The notes under the pieces were generated by a model that saw only the letters and a program-made list of their open reading frames with translations, was not told the origin of the DNA and searched no databases. A program made the position numbers and the translations under genes. Below are positions 53,789-62,482 of a DNA stretch of 64,000 bases, piece by piece. The number at the start of each line of letters is the position of its first letter. Position 1 is the stretch's first letter. The stretch is from Microbacterium festucae. GTDB taxonomy: Bacteria; Actinomycetota; Actinomycetes; Actinomycetales; Microbacteriaceae. The DNA is taken from assembly GCF_025421715.1 (NCBI RefSeq), contig NZ_JAOEFC010000004.1, forward strand, positions 1 to 64,000. The letters run 5' to 3'.

Positions 53789-54810
53789 CGGATCCCTCGC
53801 CGCTGCGGATCGCGGTCCTGTCCTTCGCCCATACCCACGCGCTGAGCTATGTGCACGCGCTGAAGGCGATGCCCGGCGTCGAGCTCATCGCTGCGGACCC
53901 CGACGGCTCGAGCGCGCCCGACGACGCGCCTCGGGGGGCGGAGCTGGCCGCCCAGATCGATGTGGCCTATGTCGACAGCTATGACGACGCCTTCGCGTGG
54001 GGGCCGGATGCGGTGGTGATCGCCGCCGAGAACTCGCGGCACCGCGCGCTCGTTGAGCGTGCGACCGCTGCCGGCGTCCACGTCCTCTGCGAGAAGCCGC
54101 TCGCCACGACCGTCGACGACGCCATCGCGATGCGCGAGGCCGCGGCACGGGCCGGCGTCATCCTCATGGTGGCGTATCCCGTGCGTTTCGCCCCCGCCGT
54201 CGGCGATGCCTTCGGCGAGGTGCGCAGCGGGCGGCTCGGACGTGTGCTCGGCGTCACCGGGATCAACAACGGCGTCCTGCCCCAGGACCGCGCCTGGTTC
54301 ACCGATCCAGAGCTTGCGGGGGGCGGCGCGCTGGTGGACCACCTGGTGCATTGCGCCGACCTGCTCGACGAACTGCTGGGGGAGAGGGCGCAGTCCGTGC
54401 GGGCCGTGTCGAACACGATCCTCCATGCCCAGCGCGATCTCGCCGTCGAGACCGGGGGACTCGTCACGATCGGCTACCCGAGCGGTGTCGTCGCCACGAT
54501 CGATTGCTCGTGGAGCTGGCCGCTGAGCTCGCCGACCTGGGGCGGACTCACGCTGCAGATCGTCGCGGAGCGGGGCACGGTGACCGTCAGCCCCTTCGCG
54601 AAGGGGATCGCAGGGCACGACGCCCGCGGCGAGACCTGGGACCCGGTGGGTTCCGACCTCGATGCGCTGCTGCTCGAGGAGTTCGTCGCCGCGGTGCGCG
54701 AGGGGCGTCAGCCGCAGCCGGATGCCGGCGTCGGTGTGCGCACCGTCGAGATCGTGAAGGCAGCGCAGGCGTCGGTGGCGAGGGGCGGTGCGGTCGTGAC
54801 GTTGGACTGA
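53785..54810 (+). CDS. Gfo/Idh/MocA-family oxidoreductase
   Basis: The 341-residue protein starts IAVLSFAHTHALSYVHAL, lacking the Gly-rich loop in its usual form, like the 44192-45151 enzyme (both have H-x-H in that place). It keeps CEKPLATT near residue 105 and DHLVHCADLLDEL. It is coupled by ATGA to the preceding enzyme. The two variant enzymes in opposing operons suggest a keto-sugar pathway that may use paired oxidation and reduction (inference). Confidence 0.9.
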   Translation: MTDPSPLRIAVLSFAHTHALSYVHALKAMPGVELIAADPDGSSAPDDAPRGAELAAQIDVAYVDSYDDAFAWGPDAVVIAAENSRHRALVERATAAGVHVLCEKPLATTVDDAIAMREAAARAGVILMVAYPVRFAPAVGDAFGEVRSGRLGRVLGVTGINNGVLPQDRAWFTDPELAGGGALVDHLVHCADLLDELLGERAQSVRAVSNTILHAQRDLAVETGGLVTIGYPSGVVATIDCSWSWPLSSPTWGGLTLQIVAERGTVTVSPFAKGIAGHDARGETWDPVGSDLDALLLEEFVAAVREGRQPQPDAGVGVRTVEIVKAAQASVARGGAVVTLD

Positions 54811-54898
54811 CGCCGGCGTGCGTCGTGTGTCGGCGCCACCGGCCGCAACCTCGCGTCCCGCGGCGTCACATTGACGCGGGCGCGCCGCGCCGCCGTCC

Positions 54899-54910
54899 TA
54901 CACTGCCGCC
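54899..54910 (+). promoter_or_regulatory. Probable -10 of selO (leaderless)
   Basis: TACACT (54899-54904) lies six bases before the selO ATG, and no ribosome site is present. TTGACG at 54871-54876 is 22 bases further up, too far for a good -35. Transcription probably starts at the ATG itself. Confidence 0.5.
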
Positions 54911-56416
54911 ATGACCGACGTGACCCCCGTCGCCACGGCGGCATCGACCTCACGACCGGCGCCACTGCCGGTGCTCGAGCGCGTCTGGGCCGAGGCGTTC
55001 CCCGAGCTGTCGCGCCCCGTCACCCCGGTGCGCACGCCGCGGCCCCGCCTCTTGGCGCTCAACGAGCCGCTGGCCGCTGAGCTGGGGGTGGATGCCGCTC
55101 ACCTCCGCTCGCCGGCAGGGGTGCGCTTCCTCACCGGTGAGCCTGCCGAAGGCGCGGGCGCGGCGGTCGCGCAGGTGTACGCGGGGCACCAGTGGGGCGT
55201 CTTCCAACCGATCCTCGGCGACGGGCGCGCGGCGCTGCTCGGGGAGCTGCGGACACCCGACGGTCGGCTGCGCGACCTGCACCTCAAAGGCATCGGCCCC
55301 ACCTCGATGTCACGCGTCGACGGGTTCGCCGTCGTCGGCCCGATGCTGCGCGAATACCTCATGGGCGAGGCGATGAACGCGCTCGGCGTCCCCACCACCC
55401 GCGCGCTCGCCGTCGTCGCCACCGGAGCGCCCCGCTCCCACGCCGGAGAGGTGCTGCCGGGCGCCGTGCTGGCGCGCACGGCGGCGAGCCACGTGCGGTT
55501 CGGCTCGTTCGAATACGTCCGCGCGCAGGGCGACCCGGCGCTCCTGCGGCGGCTGGCCGACCACGTCATCGCCCGTCACCATCCCGGCGCGGCCGGCGCC
55601 CGGCATCCGTACCGCGCCCTGCTGACACGGATCGTGGATGCCGTGGCGGCGCTCACCGCGCAGTGGATGCGCGTCGGGTTCGTCCACGGTGTGCTCAGCA
55701 CCGACAACGTGGCCGTGTCGGCCGAGACCATCGACTACGGGCCGTGTGCGTTCCTGGACGCCTACGAGCCCGGCGCCTTCTTCAGCTCGATCGACCGGTT
55801 CGGCCGGTACGCCTACGACCGGCAGCCCGCCATCATGCGCTGGAACCTCGCACGCCTGGGCGAGGCGCTCGCCCCGCTGCTGGCCGATGACCCGGCGGAG
55901 GCGGAGCAGACCGCCGCTGCGACGGTGGCGACGTTCGACGCCCGCTACGCGTTCCACGAGTCCGCCGCGTTCCGCGCGAAGCTCGGCCTCGACGACCGCG
56001 CACCGCAGACGGCGGTGCACGAACTCACGGCGGCGGCACTCGCGCTGCTCGACGAGCACGGCGTCGACTTCACGGGGTTCTGGCGCGCCCTCGCACGCGC
56101 GGCGGACGGCGACGAGCGGCCGGTACGGGACAGGTTCTTGGGCGCGGTCCCCGCCCTCGACCGGTGGCTGGCGCGCTGGGGCGCCCTCGCGCCGAGCGCC
56201 GCACGCATCCGGGCGGTGAACCCGGTGTACATCCCGCGCAATCACCTCGTCGAGGAGGCGCTGGCCGCGGCCACGGCGGGCGACCTCGGGCCCTTCGAGA
56301 CGCTCGTCGACCTGCTGCGCGAGCCGTACACCGAGCGCGTATCGCTCGAGTTCCGCCGCTTCGCCGCCCCGGCCCCGGCAGACGCCCCGCGGCACCGCGC
56401 CTTCTGCGGCACCTGA
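54911..56416 (+). CDS. selO: Protein adenylyltransferase SelO (YdiU/UPF0061)
   Basis: SelO is a pseudokinase that transfers AMP to Ser, Thr or Tyr of proteins in oxidative stress. The 501-residue protein has YAGHQWGVFQPILGDGRA near residue 95, LHLKGIGPTSMSR near residue 122 (most family members have KGAGPTPYSR) and the metal site STDNVAVSAETIDYGP near residue 263. The C-terminal selenocysteine or Cys of eukaryotic forms has a possible counterpart in the final FCGT. It stands alone. Confidence 0.94.
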   Translation: MTDVTPVATAASTSRPAPLPVLERVWAEAFPELSRPVTPVRTPRPRLLALNEPLAAELGVDAAHLRSPAGVRFLTGEPAEGAGAAVAQVYAGHQWGVFQPILGDGRAALLGELRTPDGRLRDLHLKGIGPTSMSRVDGFAVVGPMLREYLMGEAMNALGVPTTRALAVVATGAPRSHAGEVLPGAVLARTAASHVRFGSFEYVRAQGDPALLRRLADHVIARHHPGAAGARHPYRALLTRIVDAVAALTAQWMRVGFVHGVLSTDNVAVSAETIDYGPCAFLDAYEPGAFFSSIDRFGRYAYDRQPAIMRWNLARLGEALAPLLADDPAEAEQTAAATVATFDARYAFHESAAFRAKLGLDDRAPQTAVHELTAAALALLDEHGVDFTGFWRALARAADGDERPVRDRFLGAVPALDRWLARWGALAPSAARIRAVNPVYIPRNHLVEEALAAATAGDLGPFETLVDLLREPYTERVSLEFRRFAAPAPADAPRHRAFCGT

Positions 56417-56487
56417 CCACGCGCCTGACCCACCGCGCCTGACCCACGGCACGGGCCCCGTCCGCACCCCGCCCCGGCGCCCTCACG

Positions 56488-56832
56488 TCACCCTTGCGAG
56501 CGGTGGAACTCCCGTGCCGCGTCGACCCAGAAGAGGAGTCGCTCGTCGTCGGTCAGGCGTTCGCCGTCGACGAGCAGCCACCCCGGACCCATCTCGCGCC
56601 GCCGCGGACCCATCACCGCCGGTGACGCGTCGGGCTCGAGGAGGAACCCCTCGGTGTCGTCGGCGCCGACCCGCACGAGCAGCCCCGCGTCACCGAACAC
56701 GGCGACCACGATGCGCTCGTCCAGCAGGAACGCCCGGGTGCCGAAAAGTGCCTTTTCGGTGAGGGCGGGCTCGTCCGAGAGCACGGCGCGCACCCGGTCG
56801 GCCATCACCCGCTGCGCTTCGCTCATCGCCAT
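56488..56832 (-). CDS. TfoX/Sxy N-terminal domain protein
   Basis: The 114-residue protein is a single TfoX-N domain (TEKALFGTRAFLLDERIVV, then VRVGADDTEGFLLE). In Proteobacteria TfoX promotes competence, but short actinobacterial homologues have unknown roles. ATG at 56832 has GAGGTGAGG upstream; ATG at 56826 is an alternative start. It converges on selO, with nothing visible between them (56417-56487). Confidence 0.88.
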   Translation of the reverse strand: MAMSEAQRVMADRVRAVLSDEPALTEKALFGTRAFLLDERIVVAVFGDAGLLVRVGADDTEGFLLEPDASPAVMGPRRREMGPGWLLVDGERLTDDERLLFWVDAAREFHRSQG

Positions 56833-56894
56833 CGCCGCCTCACCTCTCCCTCTTCACCCCGCTGACACAACGCCCCGGCACGTGCAGGCCCGCC

Positions 56895-58349
56895 TCACAC
56901 CGCATCCACGACGTCGGCGCGCCGCTGCCGGGTCGTCTCGGACGCCTCGTCGAACACGCGCGTCCAGCGCTCGGCGCCGTAGGCGGGCCACCCCGGCGCG
57001 CCGTCGCGGATGAAGGCGACCCAGGCGCCGTGCATCTCGTCGGCGAGGCTCGCGGGTGCGTCCGCGCCGGCGAGGGCGACGGCATCCGGGCTCGTCACGT
57101 CGCCGAAGACGAAGCCGATCTCGACGGCATGCGCGGCGCCGAGTGCGCGCACCGGACTGCGCCACGCGAACTCGTAGACGAACGTGTCGGCGCGGCGTGC
57201 GCGGGCCAGGCGGGTGGCCGGTGCGCGCAGCAGGCGGTCGGTGACGAGCTGGCCGAGCACCTCGCCGGGAGAGGCGTGCGGGAACGCCGCCCGCACGCCG
57301 CGCACGGCGCGTCGCGGGATGCGCAGCGCCAGCCGCGCCGCCCACGCCTTCACGCGGCGGATGGCCGCCAGCGCGTCGGGATCCAGCCACAGCCGGTACT
57401 CCTCGGTGTTCGTGCCGATGAGGATCGGCACGTCGGCGTCGACCAGTGCCGCGTGCGGTGAGGCGGGAAGCGCCGCGGAGTCGACGGCGAGGGTGTAGCC
57501 CGGGGTGCCGCTCAGAGGCGTCGAGCCCGCCGACTGCCGGGCGCGGGCATCGAGCAGCTCGTCGGGGGAGTGAGCACGGAACGCGGATGCCGTGGGCTCC
57601 ACCCCCAGCACCTCGGCCATCTGCCGGGTGACGCGCGCGGCGCGCTCGCGCGTCACGGCCTCGAGCGGACCGGACTGGATGATCGCACCGGCGATCCGCG
57701 GGCGCGAGTCGGGCCGGCTCAGCAGTGCCGCCACCAGCGCGCCGCCGGCCGACTCGCCCATCAGGGTGATGCGCGCGGGCGAGCCGCCGAAGGCGGCGAT
57801 CTCACGGTGCACCCACTCCAGCCCGGCGGCGACGTCGTGCAGTCCCAGGTCGGCCGGAGCGTCGTCGAAGACCGAGAAGCCCTCGGCGCCGAGCCGGTAG
57901 TTGAGCGAGACGAACACGATGCCGTTGCGGGCGAAGCGCTCGCCGTCGTAGCCCGGCAGCGCGGCGGTGCCCCGCTCGAGCGACCCGCCGTGGATCCACA
58001 GCACCACGGGCGAATCGGCCGCATCGGCGGCTGCCCACACGTTGACCGTCAGGGTGTCCTCGCCCGGGATCTCCACCGTCGACAGCAGCGCCGCGGTCGC
58101 CTCGGGGTAGGGGCGCTGCGGCGAGGTCGCCCCGAACGCGGTGCCGTCGCGCTCGCCCTCCCACGGCGCCGGCGGCAGCGGCAGCGCGAACCGGCGCGCG
58201 CCGACGGGCGGCTGCGCGTAGGGGATGCCGAGGAAGCGCACGACCTCGGCGGTGCCGTCGCCACCCAGTGTCGCTCCGCGCACGCGACCGGTCGACAGGG
58301 TGGCCACGGGTGCGGTGCCGCGACGATCTGCGGATGCCGCGCCCGTCAC
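56895..58349 (-). CDS. Type-B carboxylesterase
   Basis: The 484-residue alpha/beta hydrolase has the oxyanion loop WIHGGSLERG near residue 118 and nucleophile Ser200 in GESAGG. The acidic residue is probably Glu in NTEEYRLW, and His follows in GAAHAVEIGF near residue 400. It resembles para-nitrobenzyl esterases. No signal peptide is seen. GTG at 58349 overlaps the stop of the membrane protein gene; the region between TfoX and this gene is short and empty. Confidence 0.9.
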   Translation of the reverse strand: MTGAASADRRGTAPVATLSTGRVRGATLGGDGTAEVVRFLGIPYAQPPVGARRFALPLPPAPWEGERDGTAFGATSPQRPYPEATAALLSTVEIPGEDTLTVNVWAAADAADSPVVLWIHGGSLERGTAALPGYDGERFARNGIVFVSLNYRLGAEGFSVFDDAPADLGLHDVAAGLEWVHREIAAFGGSPARITLMGESAGGALVAALLSRPDSRPRIAGAIIQSGPLEAVTRERAARVTRQMAEVLGVEPTASAFRAHSPDELLDARARQSAGSTPLSGTPGYTLAVDSAALPASPHAALVDADVPILIGTNTEEYRLWLDPDALAAIRRVKAWAARLALRIPRRAVRGVRAAFPHASPGEVLGQLVTDRLLRAPATRLARARRADTFVYEFAWRSPVRALGAAHAVEIGFVFGDVTSPDAVALAGADAPASLADEMHGAWVAFIRDGAPGWPAYGAERWTRVFDEASETTRQRRADVVDAV

Positions 58350-58915
58350 GCGAACACCGTTCCGACGAGCAGGGCGACCGCGACGGCGGCGAGCACCACG
58401 CCGAGGGTCTCCAGGGCGAGCCCCGAGATGAGCGTCCACGCCAGCACGGCGTTCGTGCGCCGCGTGTCGACCACGCTGTCGAGCGTGGCGGTGATGAGGT
58501 GCTGCTCCATGTGCAGCGACGACACCCGAAGGAACTCCTCCCCGGCGTACGTGCGCAGCGTGTCGTCGGTGAGCGCCGTGCCGGGCCGCGGCCACAGCAT
58601 CGCGGTGGTGACCAGCCCGCTCGCCACGAAGGCGATCACCGCGGCCACCAGGAGCGACAGCGTGGCCGGCTCCAGCGCCGCCGGCGCGGGCACCTGGGGT
58701 GCGGCGGCGCCGGCGACGAGCCCGGCGACGCCGAGGAAGATCGCCACGAGGGCCCCCGCGGTGGTCACCACGGCCACACCGCGCGTGATGTACGACTCGC
58801 GCGCCGCCCGCGCGGCATCCAGCTCCCGCTCCAGCATCCGCAGGGTCACCGTCGAGGCCGGTGTCGCGGGCACGGGCACCGACCCCGACCCCGACGCGGC
58901 CGCTCGGCGGATCAC
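58346..58915 (-). CDS. Membrane protein of unknown function
   Basis: The 189-residue protein has three hydrophobic spans (about 45-68, 85-105 and 160-185) with a 50-residue polar section between the second and third containing HMEQHLITATLDSVVDTRRT. I do not recognise the family. The start is GTG at 58915, overlapping the stop of the upstream gene. It is translated with the esterase gene, so they may function together at the membrane. Confidence 0.75.
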   Translation of the reverse strand: MIRRAAASGSGSVPVPATPASTVTLRMLERELDAARAARESYITRGVAVVTTAGALVAIFLGVAGLVAGAAAPQVPAPAALEPATLSLLVAAVIAFVASGLVTTAMLWPRPGTALTDDTLRTYAGEEFLRVSSLHMEQHLITATLDSVVDTRRTNAVLAWTLISGLALETLGVVLAAVAVALLVGTVFA

Positions 58916-59292
58916 GGGGCGTCCTCGCCTGCGTCGTAGACCACCCGGGCGGCACCGGCCGACAGGGAGACGACGCGGAAGACGCCGTCGTCGGCGGCTT
59001 CGCCCGCGGCGAGCGTGCGCAGCGCCACGCCCACGTCGCCGTCGTCGGTGTGGAGCACGCCGTGGTGGGCGCCGTCGAGCACGATCTGGAACACCGGCCC
59101 GGTGCGCGGCAGCGGGATCGGATTGGTGGTCGGCGGCGGCGCGGTCTCGGTGGGAGCGGGGAACAGCCGCGGCAGCCAGGTCGGCAGCAGCGACGCCGCG
59201 GATGCCGTGGGCTCCAGCACGAACCGATCGTCCACGCGGAACGGTGGCTCGATGCCGTTCAGGTCGATCGTGAACTCGAACTCCCGTGTCAC
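58912..59292 (-). CDS. Hypothetical 126-residue protein
   Basis: GTG at 59292 follows GGAGGGGG, giving 126 residues (VTREFEFTIDLNGIEPPF...). A Pro-rich, Thr-rich linker lies near residues 45-60, with beta-type stretches on either side. It has no signal peptide and no recognised domain. It is coupled to the membrane protein gene by a four-base overlap. An upstream extension in frame has no ribosome site and was not used. Confidence 0.75.
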   Translation of the reverse strand: MTREFEFTIDLNGIEPPFRVDDRFVLEPTASAASLLPTWLPRLFPAPTETAPPPTTNPIPLPRTGPVFQIVLDGAHHGVLHTDDGDVGVALRTLAAGEAADDGVFRVVSLSAGAARVVYDAGEDAP

Positions 59293-59451
59293 GCTGTGCC
59301 CCCTCCGCGGCGGCGCCGCCCGGTCGCCTCGCTCAGCGTCGCAGACACGGGCGCGCGCGGGCAAGCATCGCGCGCCGCTCACGCGCTGACCACGTCGTTT
59401 TCCCGGTCATAGGCCGCCCCGCAGCCGGGCCCGACGACGCACACTGGTGGC

Positions 59452-59940
59452 GTGAGCAAGGTTCCGGTCTACTACTACTCGTCCGTGTCGAACCTCACGC
59501 GCCGCTTCGCCGAGCACCTGGCTCGGCAGGGCCGGCCGATCCGCGATCTGGCCGACGCCGAGGTGCGCGCCGGCGAGGTGTCGGGCCCATGGGTGCTGCT
59601 CACGCCGTCGTACAAGGCGGGCAACGCGGCCGAGGCGACGCTCCCGGCCCCGGTGCGCCGGTTCCTGCGCTCGTCCACCAACCGGCGGCGCCTCATCGGC
59701 ATCCTCGGATCGGGCAACCGCAACTTCGGCGAGTACTACCAGGCCGCGGCGCGCGAGCTCGCGCGCGTCTCGCACCGGCCGATCCTCTACGAGTTCGAGC
59801 TGGCAGGCACGCCCGAAGACGTCGCCGCGACGGTGCGGATTCTCACCTCGCTCGACGAGGGCCTCGCCGCGGGAGCCGCCGAGCGCGCCGAACGCGAAGC
59901 GCAGCGCGCGCTGAGCGAGTCTGCCGCCCCGGAGGCCTGA
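59452..59940 (+). CDS. nrdI: NrdI flavodoxin-like protein
   Basis: NrdI delivers oxidant to the Mn site of class Ib ribonucleotide reductase. The 162-residue protein has YYYSSVSNLTRRFAEHL at the FMN phosphate site, LLTPSYKAGN and the flavin loop GSGNRNFGEYY near residue 87. The last 35 residues form an extra helical tail. In most actinobacteria nrdI lies in nrdHIEF; here it stands alone with no nrdH, nrdE or nrdF in the window. A CACACT hexamer lies six bases before the GTG. Confidence 0.92.
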   Translation: MSKVPVYYYSSVSNLTRRFAEHLARQGRPIRDLADAEVRAGEVSGPWVLLTPSYKAGNAAEATLPAPVRRFLRSSTNRRRLIGILGSGNRNFGEYYQAAARELARVSHRPILYEFELAGTPEDVAATVRILTSLDEGLAAGAAERAEREAQRALSESAAPEA

Positions 59941-59986
59941 GCCACACCCGAGCCCTGAGTCGGGCCCGACGCCGTCTGCGGCGGGG

Positions 59987-61216
59987 TCAGACGCCGATGT
60001 CGTCGAACCACGACATGAGCGCGGGCAGCGTGAGATAGGCGATCGTGCCGTGCACGGCGCCATCGATCTCGTGCAGCGTCACATCCATCCCCTGTTCGGC
60101 CTCGTGAGCGGCGAACGCGCGGGTGGCCGCCGGCAGCACGAGTTCGTCCGACAGGCCCTGCGCGATGAACAGCGGGGCGCCGAAGGGCGTCGCGCCGGCG
60201 GAGTTCTCGGCCAGCAGGGTCTTCCACGGCTCCGTCGTCGTCGGATCGGCGGCGGTGAACCGGCCGACGACGGGCTGTGCGAGCGCGTGCAGCTCGGTGA
60301 GGTCGGTGAGCAGGCACAGCCGATTCATCTCGGGCTGGATCGCGACGGCATCCGGGGTGAGGATCGTCGCGAGGTCGGCGCCCCGATCGGCATAGACCTC
60401 GCTGAACGCACGGAACGCGTAGGAGCCGATCGTCGCCCCCGAGATGTCGTCGAGGTGGTCGGCCATCAGCGCCGTGAGGTCGGCCGCGGGCGCGGCGACC
60501 GCCACCGCCGTCACCGTGAGCTCGGGGGCGTAGGCCCCGGCGGTCTCGGCGGCGAACAGGGCGGCCTGGCCGCCCTGGGAGTGGCCCCACAGGATCACCT
60601 CATCGCCCGCCTCTGCCGCATCGACGTGCTGCGCGGCGCGCACGGCGTCGAGCATGCTGTGGGCGGCCGTCGCGCCGACGAGGTACGAGTCGGGGCCGTC
60701 GGTGCCCATGCCCACGTAGTCGGTGGCGACCACCGTGTAGCCGCGGTCGAGCAGGAACCGCAGCCCCTCGATCAGCTCGAACGGGTCGAACGAGCGCGAC
60801 GGCGCGCAGTCGGGATCGGTGCCGGTGGTGGGATGGCCCCAGGCCACGACGGTGCGAGGGCCGGGGTGCGGATCCAGCGGCACGACGAGGATGCCGGTGG
60901 CCACCACCGCCGCACCGTTCAGGTCGGTGGTGCGGTACATGAGGCGCCACGCCCGGGCGTCGGCGGGGGTGCCCTCGAGCTCGGTGCGGCGCACGATCGA
61001 GCCGGGTTCGCCGTCGGCGGCGTCGGCGGGCTGCGCGTAGAACGCGGTGAGGCCGATGCGTTCGACGGCGTCGCCCACCAGCCGCACCTCGGCGGCGAGC
61101 ACGAGGCAGCCGGCCACGGCGAGCATGAAGGCCACGTAGCGGGCGAACCCCGACCGTCCCCACCGTCCCCGGTGCGCCCACCGACTCCGATCCCGATCCG
61201 ATGCGCGTGTCCCCAT
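59987..61216 (-). CDS. Membrane-anchored or secreted lipase-like hydrolase
   Basis: The 409-residue alpha/beta hydrolase has a hydrophobic segment (residues about 25-48, YVAFMLAVAGCLVLAAEV) serving as signal anchor, and the nucleophile motif WGHSQGGQAALF near residue 217. TVVATDYVGMGTDGPDSYL before it and the late VHGTIAYLTLPAL with the catalytic His match the secretory lipase (LIP) family. It may act on esters outside the cell. CAGGAT (61223-61228) lies six bases upstream of the ATG. Confidence 0.88.
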   Translation of the reverse strand: MGTRASDRDRSRWAHRGRWGRSGFARYVAFMLAVAGCLVLAAEVRLVGDAVERIGLTAFYAQPADAADGEPGSIVRRTELEGTPADARAWRLMYRTTDLNGAAVVATGILVVPLDPHPGPRTVVAWGHPTTGTDPDCAPSRSFDPFELIEGLRFLLDRGYTVVATDYVGMGTDGPDSYLVGATAAHSMLDAVRAAQHVDAAEAGDEVILWGHSQGGQAALFAAETAGAYAPELTVTAVAVAAPAADLTALMADHLDDISGATIGSYAFRAFSEVYADRGADLATILTPDAVAIQPEMNRLCLLTDLTELHALAQPVVGRFTAADPTTTEPWKTLLAENSAGATPFGAPLFIAQGLSDELVLPAATRAFAAHEAEQGMDVTLHEIDGAVHGTIAYLTLPALMSWFDDIGV

Positions 61217-61275
61217 ACGGTGATCCTGCCGTGCCCGCGCCGCCGGCGCGAGGGCGCCGAGCGTACGATCGAAGG

Positions 61276-62313
61276 GTGGCGGAGACTCAGGGGCGGATCA
61301 TGACCGGCCTCATCCGCATCGCCCCGCACCGCGGCGATCACCGGGTCGCGCTGCGCGCGGCATTCTCGCTGGCGGTGCCGCTGCTCGTGCTCTGGGCCCT
61401 CGGGAGGCTCGACCTGTCGGTCTACGCCAGCTTCGGCGCGTTCGCGAGCCTCTACGGGCGCTTCGATCCGTACGCCGACCGCATCCGGATGCAGGCCGCC
61501 GCCGGCGTCACGCTGCTGTCGTGCATGATGCTCGGCACCCTCGTCTCCTTCGCAGGGCTGCCGGATGCCGCACGCGTGGGCATCGTCGCCGTCATCGCCG
61601 CGATCGTCACCCTCATCGCGCACGTCTGGCGCTGGCATCCGCCGGGCGGCCTGTTCGCCGTGTTCGCCGCGGGTGCCTGTGCGAGCCTCCCCGCCACCGC
61701 CGGCTCCTTCCTCGTGGTGCTCGTCGTCGGGGGAGCCTCGGCCGCGTTCGGCGTCGCCGTCTCGACCGTGATCGCCTTGGCCCGCGGCGGGTGGCGCATC
61801 GCCCCGCCGCGGGGCACCCGGCATCCGGCCGCCGCGACCGGCGTCGTCGCGCGGGGCGTCGATGTCGCACTCACCGTCGCGATCGGCGCGGCGCTGGCGG
61901 GACTGGCGGGACTGTTCCTCATCGGCAACCACTGGTACTGGGCGATGGTGGCCGCCGTCGCCGCGCTCGGGGGAGCGGAGCTCAACGCCCGCGTCATCCG
62001 CGGCGTGCAGCGGCTGCTGGGCACCGTGCTGGGCATCGCGGTGGCCGCAGGACTGCTGGCTCTGCACCTGCCGCCGCTGGTCACGGTGCTCGTCGCCGTG
62101 CTGCTGCAGGCCGGCGCCGAGCTCTACGTCAGCCGCAACTACGGCATCACGATGCTCTTCGTCACGCCGCTGGCGCTGCTGATGGTCGAGCTCGCCGTTC
62201 CCGCCGACCCCGTCGTGCTGCTGCGCGACCGGATGCTCGACACCGTCATCGGGGTCGCCGTCGGCACGCTCGTCGCCGTGGCATCCGCCTTGCTGCGTCG
62301 CCGCCGCGCGTGA
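61276..62313 (+). CDS. FUSC-like membrane protein
   Basis: The 345-residue protein has about ten hydrophobic segments in two halves with GRFDPYADRIRMQAAAG and VIRGVQRLLGTVLGIAVA, a duplicated pattern of FUSC/aromatic-acid exporter-like proteins. A function in export of aromatic or fatty acids is possible. GTG at 61276 is selected because TACGAT lies six bases upstream (leaderless); ATG at 61300 would be a shorter choice with a weak GGGGCGG. The gene is divergent from the lipase gene. Confidence 0.84.
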   Translation: MAETQGRIMTGLIRIAPHRGDHRVALRAAFSLAVPLLVLWALGRLDLSVYASFGAFASLYGRFDPYADRIRMQAAAGVTLLSCMMLGTLVSFAGLPDAARVGIVAVIAAIVTLIAHVWRWHPPGGLFAVFAAGACASLPATAGSFLVVLVVGGASAAFGVAVSTVIALARGGWRIAPPRGTRHPAAATGVVARGVDVALTVAIGAALAGLAGLFLIGNHWYWAMVAAVAALGGAELNARVIRGVQRLLGTVLGIAVAAGLLALHLPPLVTVLVAVLLQAGAELYVSRNYGITMLFVTPLALLMVELAVPADPVVLLRDRMLDTVIGVAVGTLVAVASALLRRRRA

Positions 62314-62482
62314 TTTCTTCTCGCCGCTGACCTGGTCTTTTTGTGGCTCTCAGAAGTCGGGTGTTTTTCCCGGCTCTATGGTCTGACCACAGGGAGCATA
62401 ATGGGGCCAGAAGGGCGGGAGCCCATCCCGACCGAACCGAGAAGGGCGCGGCGCACCGTGGCCCGGGTAGGAGACACAGACC

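Noticed and set aside
58346..58915. Cyclic-nucleotide defence (Pycsar-like) membrane effector
   Set aside because: The membrane layout is only superficially similar and no cyclase gene is adjacent.
62314..62482. Rex operator or riboswitch upstream of adhE
   Set aside because: No TTGTGAANNNNTTCACAA-like site and no recognisable riboswitch core; only short dyads such as TGGTC-T-GACCA occur.
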